From Jezberella montanilacus (GTDB taxonomy: Bacteria > Pseudomonadota > Gammaproteobacteria > Burkholderiales > Burkholderiaceae_B), in NCBI RefSeq assembly GCF_003003055.1, contig NZ_PVTV01000011.1, positions 124,001-188,000 of the forward strand: DNA of 64,000 nt. The letters run 5' to 3'. The position numbers were made by a program, and so were the translations under genes. The notes under the pieces are model-generated. The model was not told where the DNA came from and did not search any database. It saw only the letters and a program-made list of their open reading frames with translations. Positions 10,989-21,585 of this stretch are shown piece by piece; position 1 is the first letter of the stretch; the number at the start of each line of letters is the position of its first letter.

Positions 10989-12311
10989 CTAATCTGAAGA
11001 TAACAAATCAAAAACAGCAATTGACTCAACGTGTCCCGTATGTGGAAACATATTAATCACACCGGCAGTTTTTAAAACGTAACCACCGTCATTGACCAAG
11101 ACAGCAGCATCTCGCGCCAGTGTCGCTGGATTACAAGAGACATAAACGATTCGGCTTGGTTTGGCTGACTGCGTCAAACCAGCAATCGCGTGCGAAACAG
11201 CCACGGCGCCTTCACGGGGCGGATCAAGCAACATTCGATCAAATTTACCTAAACCCTCTAGCCAATGGCTATCGACTTCGAACAAATTCAAAGTAGTGAA
11301 ACTGGCGTTATTAAGACCTGCCAAGCTTGCTGCCTCGCCAGCTCTTTGTGTAAGCATCGCACTTCCCTCAATCCCAACGACAAATTGAGCTTTAGTCGCA
11401 AGAGGTAAGGTGAAATTACCCAACCCACAAAACATGTCTGCAACACGGTCCGTATCTTTTACAGCGAGCAGTTTGACCGCTTTAGAGACGAGCGCCTGAT
11501 TAATATATTGATTGACTTGCGTAAAGTCGGTGGGTCGATAGGGCATACGCAGACCGAACTCGGGGAGCACATAAGCCAGATCACCCTCTTGAGACGGATC
11601 AAGTAATACGACCGTGTCAGGCCCCTTACTCTGCAACCACCACTGTATCTGATGCTCTTGGGCAAAAGCACGCAACAAGACAACATCATCCTCACTCAGT
11701 GGCATCAAATGACGCAATACCAGAGCAGTAACACGATCCCCAACGCTCACTTCAATTTGAGGGATGCGATCAGGCATAGACAAACCCATCACCAGCTGAC
11801 GCAAAGGCATAAGCAACGCCGATACGTGCGGTGGCAAAATTTGACAGCTCTGCATATCGGCGACGAAGCTGCTTTTTCTCTCGTGAAAGCCGACGAGTAC
11901 ACCGCCTTTTTTCGTGACGTGGCGAACACTGAACCGGGCACGATATCGATAGCCCCAAGAGGGACCATGTAACGCCGGCAACATGCTTTCTGCCTTGAGA
12001 GCACCAATGTGAGCCAAACTATCTTCTAGCGCTCGCTGCTTCACTGCCACTTGCGCGGCTGGGTCCAGGTGTTGCATCATGCAGCCACCACAGATGCCGG
12101 CATAAATGCATTTTGGCGTGACGCGCTGGCTGGACTGCCGGGCAATGACTTCAACCTTGCCAATCTCGAACGAAGGTTTTTTACGAAAAACGTTAGCCGT
12201 GACAAGCTCGCCGGGGAGCGCACCTTCGATAAAAACGACTTTACCTTCGCGGCGGGCAATACCACGCGCCTCGAGATCCAAGGACTCGACCGTTAAAAGC
12301 TCTGTAGACAT
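10989..12311 (-). CDS. rlmD: 23S rRNA (uracil1939-C5)-methyltransferase
   Basis: Methylates U1939 of 23S rRNA using SAM. The 440-residue protein starts with a TRAM-like RNA-binding domain (about 1-58). It has the iron-sulfur ligands Cys68, Cys74, Cys77 ([10 protein letters not shown]) and a later Cys near 156 in MQSCQIL, then a Rossmann methyltransferase domain with FCGLGNF and the catalytic Cys393 in [12 protein letters not shown]. This four-cysteine set separates RlmD from TrmA. It follows the Spy-like gene with a 10-base gap on the same strand. In related genomes this gene usually follows rpoS; see findings. Confidence 0.95.
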   Translation of the reverse strand: MSTELLTVESLDLEARGIARREGKVVFIEGALPGELVTANVFRKKPSFEIGKVEVIARQSSQRVTPKCIYAGICGGCMMQHLDPAAQVAVKQRALEDSLAHIGALKAESMLPALHGPSWGYRYRARFSVRHVTKKGGVLVGFHERKSSFVADMQSCQILPPHVSALLMPLRQLVMGLSMPDRIPQIEVSVGDRVTALVLRHLMPLSEDDVVLLRAFAQEHQIQWWLQSKGPDTVVLLDPSQEGDLAYVLPEFGLRMPYRPTDFTQVNQYINQALVSKAVKLLAVKDTDRVADMFCGLGNFTLPLATKAQFVVGIEGSAMLTQRAGEAASLAGLNNASFTTLNLFEVDSHWLEGLGKFDRMLLDPPREGAVAVSHAIAGLTQSAKPSRIVYVSCNPATLARDAAVLVNDGGYVLKTAGVINMFPHTGHVESIAVFDLLSSD

Positions 12312-12321
12312 GAAAGATTTT

Positions 12322-12819
12322 CTATTTGCTGCGTTGCTTTGCGAGCGCGGCGTGCTGCTCTCGCATATATTGGACGAGAGTATTACGCTGGGTCTGGCTC
12401 AAGCTGTCCCAAAACAGTAGCCACTTTTGCTGCACAGCGTCTACTCGAGCGTCCATTGCGACACGCGCCTGTTCGCGCTGCTTAATAACGGCTCTTGGAT
12501 CGAATCTGTCAGAAGACAACTGCTCAGTGAGTGATTGATAGGCTGCATCACGCGAAGCAAGATTAGCTGACTGTGACGCTTTGCGCGCGGCCGTGGCACT
12601 ATCCATCAAGGACTTTTGCCCAGCAGTCAAGCCCAACTGATCAACAACTTTACCAGGCAAGGGGCCGCCAACCGGATCTGCTTGGCGAGCACTCATCGTC
12701 GAGGCAGGTTTCTCAGCGCTCTTAGCATCAGCCTCAACTGTCGCTGTTTGCGCACAAGCGACTGCAGTGGCCATACTAAGAGACAGCGCCGTCAAAGCAT
12801 TTTTTAAAATTAGTTTCAT
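12322..12819 (-). CDS. Predicted periplasmic Spy/CpxP-like protein
   Basis: A 165-residue protein with a clear signal peptide (basic start, hydrophobic stretch, cleavage near ACAQT). The mature part is helical and charged. It carries two LTxxQ-like segments, [14 protein letters not shown] and [19 protein letters not shown], which are the hallmark of the Spy/CpxP group of periplasmic chaperones and stress sensors. The middle is Ala/Ser rich. It sits between nlpD (17 bases away) and rlmD on the same strand. Family assignment rests on the spaced LTxxQ motifs and helical pattern only, so its function is uncertain. Confidence 0.65.
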   Translation of the reverse strand: MKLILKNALTALSLSMATAVACAQTATVEADAKSAEKPASTMSARQADPVGGPLPGKVVDQLGLTAGQKSLMDSATAARKASQSANLASRDAAYQSLTEQLSSDRFDPRAVIKQREQARVAMDARVDAVQQKWLLFWDSLSQTQRNTLVQYMREQHAALAKQRSK

Positions 12820-12836
12820 CGTGGCTCAACTCAAAT

Positions 12837-13679
12837 CTATTTAACAGGCAAATACTGCATGGGGTCTACGGGCGAATTTTGACGTCTCACTTCAAAATGT
12901 AAGCGGGGCGACGTGGCATCACTTTGGCCCAATTCAGCAATCTTGCTACCCTGTTTGACGCTTTGCTCAGTCTTGACTAACAGTGTTTTGTTGTGCGCGT
13001 AGGCAGTGATAAAACCGTTGTCATGCTGCAAAATCACTAGATTGCCTAAACCTCGGATACCGTTGCCCGCATAAACGACTTTCCCATTAGCAGCCGCGAC
13101 AACGGGATCACCCACGTTGCCAGAAATATCGATGCCTTTGGTCGTCGCAGAATAGCCTTGAATCACTGCTCCATTCGCAGGCCACGTCAAATTGACTGCA
13201 GCCGCATCAGGTGCGCGCGTGACCGAGCCATCTGTAGCCTTGCTGGCGCCAGCGTCCGATGATGCTGGGGAATCAAGTGGTCGCGCAACTGGCTTACTGG
13301 AACTTGCAATAGGCGCAGCACCGACGTTGCTATCCCCTTTATCCGACAGGCGCAAAACCTGCCCCACCTTGATATTGTTTGGATTAGATATGTTGTTTAA
13401 TCTAATAATGGTGTTTTCATCGACGCCTGTCGCTGTTGCAATCTTGCGCAAAGAATCGCCCGGCTTGACGGTATAGGTCTGCCCACCGCCTAAACTTGAT
13501 GCGTTTGAAGAACCTGACTCATTGAGGTTTCTTACGGGAGCAGGTGACCCTGAATTGTTTGTGCAAGCTGCCAACAAAACAGCTATCAGACCTAGTCCTA
13601 AAACTCGCATCATCTTTTTACTATAGACCGAGTCGCTAAACCCACTTGGGCTCGATTGCGACGCTTGTCCTGAAAGCAT
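12837..13679 (-). CDS. nlpD: NlpD-like lipoprotein with LysM and degenerate LytM/M23 domain
   Basis: An outer-membrane lipoprotein that activates an amidase during cell separation. The lipobox LLAAC is near residue 39 after a long signal region. A LysM domain follows at roughly 66-110 (YTVKPGDSLRKIA), then a Ser/Ala-rich linker, then an M23 domain from about 162. The metal ligands are missing. The usual HxxxD reads KGIDI and the usual HxH reads RLHFE, as in NlpD/EnvC activators, so it should not cut peptidoglycan itself. The start is the ATG of MLSGQ because AGGAG lies 6 bases upstream; a GTG seven codons earlier overlaps pcm. It belongs to the surE-pcm-nlpD set. Confidence 0.9.
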   Translation of the reverse strand: MLSGQASQSSPSGFSDSVYSKKMMRVLGLGLIAVLLAACTNNSGSPAPVRNLNESGSSNASSLGGGQTYTVKPGDSLRKIATATGVDENTIIRLNNISNPNNIKVGQVLRLSDKGDSNVGAAPIASSSKPVARPLDSPASSDAGASKATDGSVTRAPDAAAVNLTWPANGAVIQGYSATTKGIDISGNVGDPVVAAANGKVVYAGNGIRGLGNLVILQHDNGFITAYAHNKTLLVKTEQSVKQGSKIAELGQSDATSPRLHFEVRRQNSPVDPMQYLPVK

Positions 13680-13690
13680 ATAAATCTCCT
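13680..13690 (-). promoter_or_regulatory. Ribosome binding site deciding the nlpD start
   Basis: On the reverse strand AGGAG (plus-strand CTCCT at 13686-13690) lies 6 bases before the ATG at 13679. This favours that ATG over the upstream GTG at 13700. Confidence 0.7.
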
Positions 13691-13696
13691 GTTTGA

Positions 13697-14503
13697 TCAC
13701 GGTTGCACTCCGGCACGCAAAGGCACAAACCTGACTGCTTCGAGTTCGACCCGTTCAAAACTGTCTTGACCAGTTCGAGTAATTTTTACCAGCTTTTGCG
13801 ATGTCCCGCCTTCAGGTGCAATCAGCACTCCGCTTTCGGCTAACTGTAACAAAAGTGCGTTAGGTATCTTGACACCCGCTGCAGCAACGATAATCGCATC
13901 AAACGGTGCCGATACCGCCCAACCATCCATACCGTCGGCATGGGTGAGCCTAATTTTAGTGAGTTTTAGATCGCGCAATTTCTCTTTGGCAATATCGTAC
14001 AACGCCCGTATCCGTTCGATAGAATAGACCTGCGGAAACAACTGCGCCATCACCGCTGCCTGGTAGCCACAACCCGTACCGACCTCAAGTACTCGCTTAG
14101 GGCTGCTCTGTTCGCAAACAGCAGCAATCATTCGTGCCACAACCCAGGGTTGTGAGATGGTCTGACCGTAGCCAATCGGCAAGGCTGCGTCGTCATAAGC
14201 TCTGCTCGCCAAAGCCTCATCAACAAACACGTGACGAGGTACTTTCTGCATTGCCGCCAGGACATATTCATTGGTAATGCCCTGCACTCTTAGCCGTTTG
14301 ACCATTGCTTCACGCAGACGCTCTGAGTTCAACCCGAGGTTACTGGGTGCCCCCGTGACAACAGTCGTATTCACCTTAGACGGCAAGCGTGAAGCTGAAA
14401 TCTTGGTGTTACTGTTGGTCGGAGTAATACCCTGCAAACCCTTGGAGGCCCCGGATCGAGTGTCTCGAGCCGCCATCAGTAAGCACGATCGCTTGCTCAT
14501 CAT
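13697..14503 (-). CDS. pcm: Protein-L-isoaspartate O-methyltransferase
   Basis: Repairs isoaspartyl residues in aged proteins by methylating them with SAM. The start is set at the ATG that overlaps the surE stop as ATGA (14500-14503). An upstream TTG would add five residues. A long, low-complexity N-terminal region of about 70 residues precedes the catalytic domain, which starts near [14 protein letters not shown]. Family blocks seen are [21 protein letters not shown], the [11 protein letters not shown] segment and the SAM loop EVGTGCGYQ. The extra N-terminal region is longer than in E. coli Pcm (208 aa). The overlap with surE suggests translational coupling. Confidence 0.93.
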   Translation of the reverse strand: MMSKRSCLLMAARDTRSGASKGLQGITPTNSNTKISASRLPSKVNTTVVTGAPSNLGLNSERLREAMVKRLRVQGITNEYVLAAMQKVPRHVFVDEALASRAYDDAALPIGYGQTISQPWVVARMIAAVCEQSSPKRVLEVGTGCGYQAAVMAQLFPQVYSIERIRALYDIAKEKLRDLKLTKIRLTHADGMDGWAVSAPFDAIIVAAAGVKIPNALLLQLAESGVLIAPEGGTSQKLVKITRTGQDSFERVELEAVRFVPLRAGVQP

Positions 14504-15246
14504 AGGGACTGCGCCCAAGCGGATAGAGAGGGCAATTGATCGTAATGGGTCAGATCAAGTCGCAAAGGAGTAATAGACACGTAGCCGTCTGCTATGGCTG
14601 CAAAATCAGTTCCCTCGCTTGCATCGACAGCCTCACCTGCCGGCCCTATCCAATAAACAGGCTCGCCATACGGAGTCTGTGCCGCCATCACTGGTTGCGA
14701 TGGGTGACGCTTACCCAGCCGCGTTACTTTCGTGCCTTTGATTTGCCCCCCCGCCAAACTGGGGATGTTAACGTTCAATAAGACTGGCGCTTGAATTGGC
14801 TGGGCAATCTGTTGCTTGACGATCTGGACAGCGATTTCTGCCGCCTGATCCAACCCAAACCAAGCGCGTCCGGTTAACGAAAAAGCAATAGCTGGAATCC
14901 CAAATAGATAGGCTTCAGTCGCGGCAGCAACCGTACCTGAGTAGAGGGTATCGTCGCCCATATTTGCACCATTGTTGATGCCTGAAACGACCAGATCGGG
15001 TCTCTGTTTGAGCACACCGGTCAGCGCAACGTGAACACAATCTGAAGGCGTGCCATTGACGTACACAAAACCATTTGCCGCCTCTTTTACCATCAAGGGC
15101 CGGTTTAGGGTAAGCGAATTGGAGGCACCACTGTGATTGACCTCGGGCGCAAACACCGTCACATCTGCAAATTTGCTCAACGATGCAGCGAGTACCTCAA
15201 GACCTGGGGCTGTATAACCGTCATCGTTCGAAATTAATATGTGCAT
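14500..15246 (-). CDS. surE: 5'/3'-nucleotidase SurE
   Basis: A metal-dependent phosphatase that dephosphorylates nucleoside monophosphates and helps stationary-phase survival. The 248-residue protein opens with the signature SNDDG (Asp8, Asp9). Ser39 is in NHSGASNS and the fourth metal ligand Asn92 is in [12 protein letters not shown]. The typical LYSGTVAAA block follows. First gene of the surE-pcm-nlpD run; its promoter should lie in the 155-base gap shared with plsY. Confidence 0.96.
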   Translation of the reverse strand: MHILISNDDGYTAPGLEVLAASLSKFADVTVFAPEVNHSGASNSLTLNRPLMVKEAANGFVYVNGTPSDCVHVALTGVLKQRPDLVVSGINNGANMGDDTLYSGTVAAATEAYLFGIPAIAFSLTGRAWFGLDQAAEIAVQIVKQQIAQPIQAPVLLNVNIPSLAGGQIKGTKVTRLGKRHPSQPVMAAQTPYGEPVYWIGPAGEAVDASEGTDFAAIADGYVSITPLRLDLTHYDQLPSLSAWAQSL

Positions 15247-15401
15247 CTAATCAATAAGCCAAGCATGAGAGTTTTACGCGCCATTTTGTAGCCGCTTTGG
15301 CTGATTGTACCCTTGCGTCCCAGAGAAAATGCGGACTTTAGCTTGCAATTGAACACAAGCTAGAATACAGCTCATCTTAATCATCCGACTGAACCGAATT
15401 T

Positions 15402-16031
15402 ATGCTGGCACCTGACAGTTTTTTATTTATTTTGCAAGCAGTCGTGCTGGCTTATTTGCTCGGATCGATCCCCTTTGCGGTGGTGGTCAGTAAGGCCATG
15501 GGTCTGAAGGATCCCCGTTCTTATGGATCTGGTAACCCAGGCGCCACCAACGTATTACGCTCCGGAAACAAACCCGCTGCTGCCTTGACTTTACTGGGGG
15601 ATGCCTTAAAAGGTTGGCTGGCAATGTGGTTCGCCATGCGTGCAGGTCTGGACGTAACGGGTTTGGCCTGGGTCGCATTAGCCGTCTTCCTCGGCCACCT
15701 GTACCCAGTATTCTTATCATTTAAAGGTGGCAAGGGCGTTGCGACAGCGCTAGGGGTGGTCGCAGCCATCGCCCCCCTTCTGGCCCTCGGTTTAGTCATT
15801 GTTTGGATTGTTGTGGTGTTGCTATCGAGATTCTCGTCTCTAGGCGCAATCTCTGCCGCAATCTTAGCCCCGGTATTCTATGTGCTCGGTGGCCACGACA
15901 GCTTGTGGCCCACTCACGATGAACTAGCGGTCGTTATCGCGGTCATCGGTGCACTGCTACTCTACCGGCACCGAGCGAATATAGGGCGGCTGATCAAAGG
16001 GCTCGAGCCCAAATTAGGCAAAAAGAGCTGA
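15402..16031 (+). CDS. plsY: Acyl-phosphate:glycerol-3-phosphate acyltransferase
   Basis: Transfers an acyl group from acyl-phosphate to glycerol-3-phosphate, the first acylation in phospholipid synthesis. It is an integral inner-membrane protein of 209 aa with about five transmembrane segments. The three family motifs are visible: GSIPF (27-31), [13 protein letters not shown] (43-55) and the [12 protein letters not shown] loop (about 107-118). It is divergent from surE and converges on tsaD with a 33-base gap. Confidence 0.95.
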   Translation: MLAPDSFLFILQAVVLAYLLGSIPFAVVVSKAMGLKDPRSYGSGNPGATNVLRSGNKPAAALTLLGDALKGWLAMWFAMRAGLDVTGLAWVALAVFLGHLYPVFLSFKGGKGVATALGVVAAIAPLLALGLVIVWIVVVLLSRFSSLGAISAAILAPVFYVLGGHDSLWPTHDELAVVIAVIGALLLYRHRANIGRLIKGLEPKLGKKS

Positions 16032-16064
16032 GCACTGCTTTTACCTGTCTAGGGCCAATGATTA

Positions 16065-17141
16065 TCAAATTGAAGCTAAATCCCAGCGTGGTGTGACGTT
16101 AAACGAATAATCACGTGGGTTATTCAAATCGACCAGACCGTGCTTGACTCGCTCTGCCGCAGCAAACGCAATCATCGCGCCATTATCGGTACATAATTCT
16201 AGCGGCGGGAAAAACACCTCTGCCTGAAGGCGTTCGAGCTTCTTGGCCAGCTGTCGCCGCAAATCGCTATTGGCGCCCACGCCTCCAGCTACCACCAAGC
16301 GCCTCAGACCTGTTTGCTTCAGCGCGGAGACCGATTTAGCAACAAGGACTTCAACAATGGCGCTCTGCGTTGCAGCGGCGAGATCAGCTGCCAAAACCAT
16401 CGATTTTGCAGGGGAGTCAGCCGCAAGCTCTGCATCGATCAACGCGGTTTCCGTTAATTTAGCCGTCGCTTCTTTGAGCCGAGTCATCACAGCTGTTTTC
16501 AAGCCACTGAAACTAAAGTCCAAGTCCTGGCTATGCAGCATAGGCCTGGGCAAACTAATTTTGCTGGCATCACCCTGTGTCGCCAACTGCGCCAGGGCGG
16601 GACCACCGGGGTAGCCCAAGCCGAGCAATTTCGCGGTTTTATCGAATGCTTCGCCAGCCGCATCATCAAGCGTCTCACCCAGCAGGGTGTACCGCGCGAC
16701 ACCATCTACGCGCATCAATTGCGTGTGCCCGCCCGAAACGAGTAAAGCAACAAAGGGAAAGTCTGGACAGGGGTCCGCCATACGGGGCGATAACAGGTGC
16801 CCTTCCAGGTGATGGACCGGTATAGTTGGCAGGTCGAGCGACCACGCCATCGCAACGGCAGCACTTGCGCCGACCAATAGAGCACCTGCCAACCCAGGAC
16901 CAGCGGTATAGGCAATTGCACCCACTTGATGCAAATCAATGCCAGCTTGTTTCAAGACGGTACGGGTCAACGGGACGATACGGCGTATGTGGTCACGGGA
17001 GGCTAACTCTGGCACAACCCCGCCGTAAGCAGCATGCATCGCAACTTGCGTGTGCAGTGCGTGCGCTAACAAACCACGTTCGGTGCAAACTGCCGCAACG
17101 CCGGTCTCATCGCACGAGCTTTCAAATCCCAGAATAATCAT
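16065..17141 (-). CDS. tsaD: tRNA N6-adenosine threonylcarbamoyltransferase subunit TsaD
   Basis: Transfers threonylcarbamoyl to A37 of tRNAs that read ANN codons, acting with TsaB and TsaE. I use the ATG giving [14 protein letters not shown], the family N-terminus. A TTG nine codons upstream would overlap ybiT by 11 bases. Metal ligands His111 and His115 lie in VHHLEGH, exactly as in E. coli TsaD, and the late Asp is in [12 protein letters not shown]. The 358-residue length is normal. Downstream of ybiT on the same strand. Confidence 0.95.
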   Translation of the reverse strand: MIILGFESSCDETGVAAVCTERGLLAHALHTQVAMHAAYGGVVPELASRDHIRRIVPLTRTVLKQAGIDLHQVGAIAYTAGPGLAGALLVGASAAVAMAWSLDLPTIPVHHLEGHLLSPRMADPCPDFPFVALLVSGGHTQLMRVDGVARYTLLGETLDDAAGEAFDKTAKLLGLGYPGGPALAQLATQGDASKISLPRPMLHSQDLDFSFSGLKTAVMTRLKEATAKLTETALIDAELAADSPAKSMVLAADLAAATQSAIVEVLVAKSVSALKQTGLRRLVVAGGVGANSDLRRQLAKKLERLQAEVFFPPLELCTDNGAMIAFAAAERVKHGLVDLNNPRDYSFNVTPRWDLASI

Positions 17142-17157
17142 GTTGGGATTGTAATAG

Positions 17158-18762
17158 TTAGCTCTCAATGCCCTTGGATACTAAGTACTCTTCGTAAGGA
17201 CCACGATAGTCAACCACCTCACCATCTGGTTGGATTTCCCAAATACGTGTGGCCAGGCCAGACACAAACTCGCGGTCATGCGACACAAAAAATAACGTAC
17301 CGGCGAATTTTTCGAGTGCGAATTGCAAAGATTCGATGGATTCCATATCCAGATGATTGGTTGGCTCATCCATCAGCAAAACATTATGGCGTCCGAGCAT
17401 CAAACGACCAAAAGTCATGCGATTCTTTTCGCCACCAGATAACACCTTAGGTGCTTTAGGTAAATCATCGGCTGAAAACAGCAGACGCCCCAAGATAGAG
17501 CGAATTGACTGATCATCGTCACCTTGTTGACGGTAATACGTCATCCAGTCAAACAGATTGATATCGGTTTGTGTGAACAGATCGGATACATCCTGCGCCA
17601 TGTAACCAATATCAGCATTCTCTGACCATTTGAGTGTGCCGCGATCTGGCGCAAGATCGCCAGCCAACATCCTGAGTAATGTCGTCTTACCCACGCCGTT
17701 GGCGCCGATGATCGCAATCTTGTCACCCGCTTCAATCATGGACGAGAAAGGTTTAATAACCGGTGTGTCGTAAGCTTTTTGTATGTGTTCAATTGTTACA
17801 GCGAGTCGGTGCAGCGGTTTATTTTGCTCAAAACGGATAAAAGGGTTTTGGCGTGATGAAGGTTTAACTTCGATTTGAGCGGCCTTAATCCGGTCAATCT
17901 GCTTCAACCGCGAAGTTGCCTGGCGCGCTTTAGATTTATTCGCAGAAAATCGCCGCACGAAGTCCTGAAGCTCAACAACCCGCTCTTTCGCCTTAGCGTT
18001 CGATGACTGCACCCGTTCGCGCGCTTGAGTCGATGCGAGCATGTACTCGTCGTAATTACCCGGATATAAACGCAACTCACCGAAATCGAGATCAGCCATG
18101 TGTGAACACACTTGATTCAAGAAATGTCGGTCATGGCTAATGATGATCATGGTGCTTTGATACGCGTTCAGCACATCTTCTAACCAGCGAATGGTATTGA
18201 TATCCAGATTATTGGTTGGTTCGTCAAGCAACATGACATCAGGTGCTGAGAACAACGCCTGGGCAAGCAAGACGCGCAGTTTCCATCCCGGGGCAATCTC
18301 ACGCATCGGCAACTGATGTTGCTCGACCGGGAAGTCCAGACCTAACAACAACTCGCCAGCCCTTGCCTCAGCGGTATAGCCATCGTACTCAGCGAACTTG
18401 GCCTCGAGATCAGCCGCACGCATGTAATCGTCGTCAGTCGCCTCTGGGTTTGCGTAGATGGCATCACGAGCCGACATTGCTTCCCACATTTCCGTGTGCC
18501 CCATTAGTACGACATCGAGCACTCTCACGTCTTCGAAGGCAAACTGATCTTGCCGTAATTTACCAAGGCGAAGTCCAGGTTCCAGTGAAACGTTGCCTGC
18601 GGTTGAATCAAGGTCGCCGCCGATGATTTTCATCAAAGTCGACTTGCCGGATCCGTTCGCCCCAATAAGGCCGTAACGATTTCCTTCGCCAAATTTGACA
18701 TTGACATTTTCGAATAGAGGCTTGGGGCCGAACTGTATGGTGAGATTGGATGCTGTTATCAC
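17158..18762 (-). CDS. ybiT: ABC-F family ATPase YbiT
   Basis: A soluble ABC-F ATPase with two nucleotide-binding domains and no membrane part; the family acts on ribosomes at the E site. Domain one has Walker [10 protein letters not shown] (34-42) and Walker [11 protein letters not shown], with APGWKLR in place of the usual LSGGE signature. Domain two has [17 protein letters not shown] and [10 protein letters not shown]. Between them is the charged linker with [18 protein letters not shown]. The N-terminal [15 protein letters not shown] and the GELLLG block match YbiT rather than EttA or Uup. The start codon is GTG, and the protein aligns from it. Confidence 0.92.
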   Translation of the reverse strand: MITASNLTIQFGPKPLFENVNVKFGEGNRYGLIGANGSGKSTLMKIIGGDLDSTAGNVSLEPGLRLGKLRQDQFAFEDVRVLDVVLMGHTEMWEAMSARDAIYANPEATDDDYMRAADLEAKFAEYDGYTAEARAGELLLGLDFPVEQHQLPMREIAPGWKLRVLLAQALFSAPDVMLLDEPTNNLDINTIRWLEDVLNAYQSTMIIISHDRHFLNQVCSHMADLDFGELRLYPGNYDEYMLASTQARERVQSSNAKAKERVVELQDFVRRFSANKSKARQATSRLKQIDRIKAAQIEVKPSSRQNPFIRFEQNKPLHRLAVTIEHIQKAYDTPVIKPFSSMIEAGDKIAIIGANGVGKTTLLRMLAGDLAPDRGTLKWSENADIGYMAQDVSDLFTQTDINLFDWMTYYRQQGDDDQSIRSILGRLLFSADDLPKAPKVLSGGEKNRMTFGRLMLGRHNVLLMDEPTNHLDMESIESLQFALEKFAGTLFFVSHDREFVSGLATRIWEIQPDGEVVDYRGPYEEYLVSKGIES

Positions 18763-18861
18763 GGGGGACCGATTGAGTAAATACTTTGGTTACATCTAGC
18801 AATATAAGTTTTCAGTGTAACAACTGTGCGACAGTCTGATTGACGCACCTATGATCCGCAG

Positions 18862-18887
18862 CGGCTTTGCAACAAAAAGCAAAGCCG
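18862..18887. promoter_or_regulatory. Inverted repeat in the leader of the agcS gene
   Basis: A perfect 9-base inverted repeat (CGGCTTTGC, 8-base loop, GCAAAGCCG) ends 26 bases before the symporter start. A second, weaker one (GTGCG at 18826-18830 with CGCAC at 18844-18848) lies upstream. Neither is followed by a T run on either strand, so a simple terminator is unlikely. An operator or an mRNA hairpin is possible, but nothing identifies a regulator. Confidence 0.4.
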
Positions 18888-18913
18888 TATTTCAGACATA
18901 GAGGAGCACGACA

Positions 18914-20251
18914 TTGGAAACAACATTGCATTTTTTTCATACCCTGGGTGGATATATCTGGGGTCCCACGATGATTATTTTGTTGGTTGGAACAGGCGCT
19001 TACCTGACCGTCAGACTCGGGTTTCTACAATTTTCCTTATTACCTTATGCATTACGCATGGCATTTAGCCGTAAGCAAGACCAATCGTCGCCGGGTGATA
19101 TCTCGCAATTTCAAGCCTTAATGACGGCCCTGGCGGGCACCATCGGGACCGGCAATATTGCTGGGGTTGCAACCGCTGTCGTCATGGGCGGTCCCGGGGC
19201 TATTTTCTGGATGTGGATGACGGCACTGGTAGGCATGGCTACCAAGTACGCCGAGGGTCTACTTGCCGTGAAGTATCGCGTGAGGGACGAACTGGGCAAT
19301 ATGTCTGGTGGGCCGATGTATTACATCGAAAAGGGCCTGAACATGAAGTGGCTCGCCATGCTCTTTGCGTTTTTTGGAATGATCGCGTCGTTGGGGACTG
19401 GCTCTTCAGTGCAATCGAACTCCGTCGCGGAGTCCATACAAAGCAGTTTTGGCATCCCGGGCTGGCTTACTGGAGTCGTGCTAACTGCCATGACAGCTTT
19501 GGTGCTGATTGGGGGTATCAGATCGATCGGCAAGGTGGCCTCGGTGATCGTGCCATTCATGGCCGTCTTCTACGTCTTAGGTGGCTTGGGCATCATATTG
19601 ACCCACTATCAACAGGTACTACCCGCTCTGGGGCTGATTTTTCAAGATGCGTTCACCGGTCAAGCCGTTGCTGGTGGCGCGCTAGGCACGGTCATCCGCT
19701 TTGGCGTAGCGAGGGGACTCTTTTCGAACGAAGCGGGTTTAGGCACGGCACCGATTGCAGCCGCAGCAGCTAAGACGGATGTGCCAGCAAAACAGGCCTT
19801 GGTATCCATGACCGGTACTTTTATCGACACCATTGTTGTTTGCTCAATCACTGGCTTGGCGCTGGTGATAGGTGGCTTATACACGGGTCAAGGCGGGCTA
19901 ACCGGTGCCGCACTTACCACTCAAACCTTCGAACAAATGTTGCCTGGTCCCGGTGGTTGGGTTGTCACGATTGGTCTGGTGTTTTTCTCTTTCTCGACCA
20001 TTCTGGGCTGGAGTTACTACGGCGAAAAATGCACGCAGTACCTTTTCGGGACAGCTGCCGTCAAGCCTTATCGAACGATATATACAGCTTTTGTGATGCT
20101 CGGCGCCGTCGCCTCCCTTGATATCGTCTGGGCATTATCAGACATCTTCAATGGGCTAATGGCCTTCCCTAATTTAGTCGGTATCCTGCTGTTATCCGGC
20201 GTTGTAATCACCGAAACTAAGCTATTCATTGCATCAAACAGGAAAGGATAA
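18914..20251 (+). CDS. Sodium:alanine/glycine symporter (AGCS family)
   Basis: An inner-membrane secondary transporter that takes up alanine or glycine with Na+ or H+. The 445-residue protein has about eleven hydrophobic segments and the AGCS signatures: GTIGTGNIAGVATA near 76-89, GGPMYYIEKG and RGLFSNEAGLGTAPIAAAAA near 270-289. The start codon is TTG, supported by GAGGAG at 18901-18906, 7 bases upstream, and by alignment from METTLHFFH. It stands alone between ybiT (divergent) and the liv genes. Confidence 0.93.
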   Translation: METTLHFFHTLGGYIWGPTMIILLVGTGAYLTVRLGFLQFSLLPYALRMAFSRKQDQSSPGDISQFQALMTALAGTIGTGNIAGVATAVVMGGPGAIFWMWMTALVGMATKYAEGLLAVKYRVRDELGNMSGGPMYYIEKGLNMKWLAMLFAFFGMIASLGTGSSVQSNSVAESIQSSFGIPGWLTGVVLTAMTALVLIGGIRSIGKVASVIVPFMAVFYVLGGLGIILTHYQQVLPALGLIFQDAFTGQAVAGGALGTVIRFGVARGLFSNEAGLGTAPIAAAAAKTDVPAKQALVSMTGTFIDTIVVCSITGLALVIGGLYTGQGGLTGAALTTQTFEQMLPGPGGWVVTIGLVFFSFSTILGWSYYGEKCTQYLFGTAAVKPYRTIYTAFVMLGAVASLDIVWALSDIFNGLMAFPNLVGILLLSGVVITETKLFIASNRKG

Positions 20252-20273
20252 AAAATACTAAGGCTTTTACCGT

Positions 20274-20315
20274 GAAAACCCCTAGTGAAACTCAACTGCA
20301 ACATTAGAGGTTTTC
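20274..20315 (+). terminator. Imperfect hairpin after the symporter gene
   Basis: GAAAACCCCTA (20274-20284) can pair with TAGAGGTTTTC (20305-20315) with one mismatch around a 20-base loop. It lies 22 bases after the agcS stop. There is no T tract, so it may be a weak or factor-aided terminator, or a leader structure for livK. Confidence 0.35.
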
Positions 20316-20366
20316 GCTAAAATCTGCTTACTTCTGCTCGAGAGCAAAGACTAAGGAGATTTCTTG

Positions 20367-21566
20367 ATGAAACTACAACACAAATTATTAACCGTTGCTG
20401 CCGCTTGCCTGTTGACAGGCGCAGCCTTCGCCCAGGATACGATCAAAATTGGTGTAATCGGCCCCTTCACTGGCGGCTCATCTTCGATGGGCGTCAGTAT
20501 GCGTGACGGCGTTACCCTCGCAGCCAACCAAATCAACGCCGCTGGCGGCGTGCTTGGCAAAAAAATTGAACTCGTGCTGCGGGATGACGAAGCCAAGAAC
20601 GAGCGTGGTGTAGAAATCGCTCAAGAATTCATCAACAACACAAAAGTTGTCGCAGCCGTCGGCTATATCAATACTGGGGTTGCCTTGGCATCACAGCGCT
20701 TCTTTCAGGAAGCCAAGATCCCGGTTATTAATAACGTTGCAACTGGCACGCTGGTGACCCATCAGTTTGATAAAGAACCAGATAACTTTGTTTTTCGTAA
20801 CGCGGCACCTGATGTGATTCAGGCTCCCATGATTGTTGAAGAAGCTGTGACTCGTCGCGGTTTCAAGAAAGTGGCAATCCTGGCTGACTCGACGGCCTAT
20901 GGTGACTTGGGCCGGAAAGATTTGACCGCAGCACTGGAAGCCAAAGGGGTGGCGCCTGTAGCGAGCGAAAAATTCAACATCAAAGACACTGACATGACAG
21001 CTCAATTGCTCAAAGCAAAAGAAGCCGGTGCAGAAGTGATTTTGACCTATGCAATTGGCCCTGAGCTTGCATCAATTGCGAACAGCATGGCAAAGATTGG
21101 CTGGAAAAAACCAATGATCGGCAGCTGGACCCTGTCGATGGCTAACTTTATCGATACAGCTGGTAAAAACGGTAATGGGGCGACGATGCCACAGACTTTT
21201 ATTCAAGATCCCAACACCCCAACCCGTAAAGCCTTCATCGACGACTACCTGAAAGAGTTCAAACCTAAAAAAGGTCGGATCGACTCACCAGTGTCGGCCG
21301 CTCAAGGCTATGACTCGATTTACTTGCTCGCTGCCGCGATCAAGCAAGCAGGCGGCACAGACGGTGTGAAAATCAAAGAGGCTCTCGAAAATCTCTCTAC
21401 ACCTGTGAATGGCGTTGTAACGGTGTACAACAAACCCTTCACCAAAACGGACCACGAAGCCATCACTGCCAACATCCCGCTCATGGGCGAAGTGAAAGAA
21501 GGCCGTGTGACTTACGCAAGCGAAGCAGACGCAAAAGCTAACCCAGTACGCGTCAAAAACCCTTAA
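20367..21566 (+). CDS. livK: Branched-chain amino-acid ABC transporter substrate-binding protein
   Basis: The periplasmic receptor of a high-affinity importer for leucine, isoleucine, valine or similar amino acids. AAGGAG at 20353-20358 sits 8 bases before the chosen ATG; the TTG directly before it is less likely. A signal peptide ends near GAAFAQD. The mature protein follows the type I periplasmic-binding fold: IKIGVIGPFTGGSSSMG, then INAAGGVLGKKIELVLRDDEA. A strong hairpin terminator follows the gene, before livH, so the receptor can be made in excess over the membrane parts. The exact ligand is not readable. Confidence 0.92.
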   Translation: MKLQHKLLTVAAACLLTGAAFAQDTIKIGVIGPFTGGSSSMGVSMRDGVTLAANQINAAGGVLGKKIELVLRDDEAKNERGVEIAQEFINNTKVVAAVGYINTGVALASQRFFQEAKIPVINNVATGTLVTHQFDKEPDNFVFRNAAPDVIQAPMIVEEAVTRRGFKKVAILADSTAYGDLGRKDLTAALEAKGVAPVASEKFNIKDTDMTAQLLKAKEAGAEVILTYAIGPELASIANSMAKIGWKKPMIGSWTLSMANFIDTAGKNGNGATMPQTFIQDPNTPTRKAFIDDYLKEFKPKKGRIDSPVSAAQGYDSIYLLAAAIKQAGGTDGVKIKEALENLSTPVNGVVTVYNKPFTKTDHEAITANIPLMGEVKEGRVTYASEADAKANPVRVKNP

Positions 21567-21585
21567 GCCATACCAGCGAAATATG

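Noticed and set aside
18763-18913. Possible glycine riboswitch before the symporter gene
   Set aside because: The conserved glycine aptamer cores are absent; only simple hairpins are seen.
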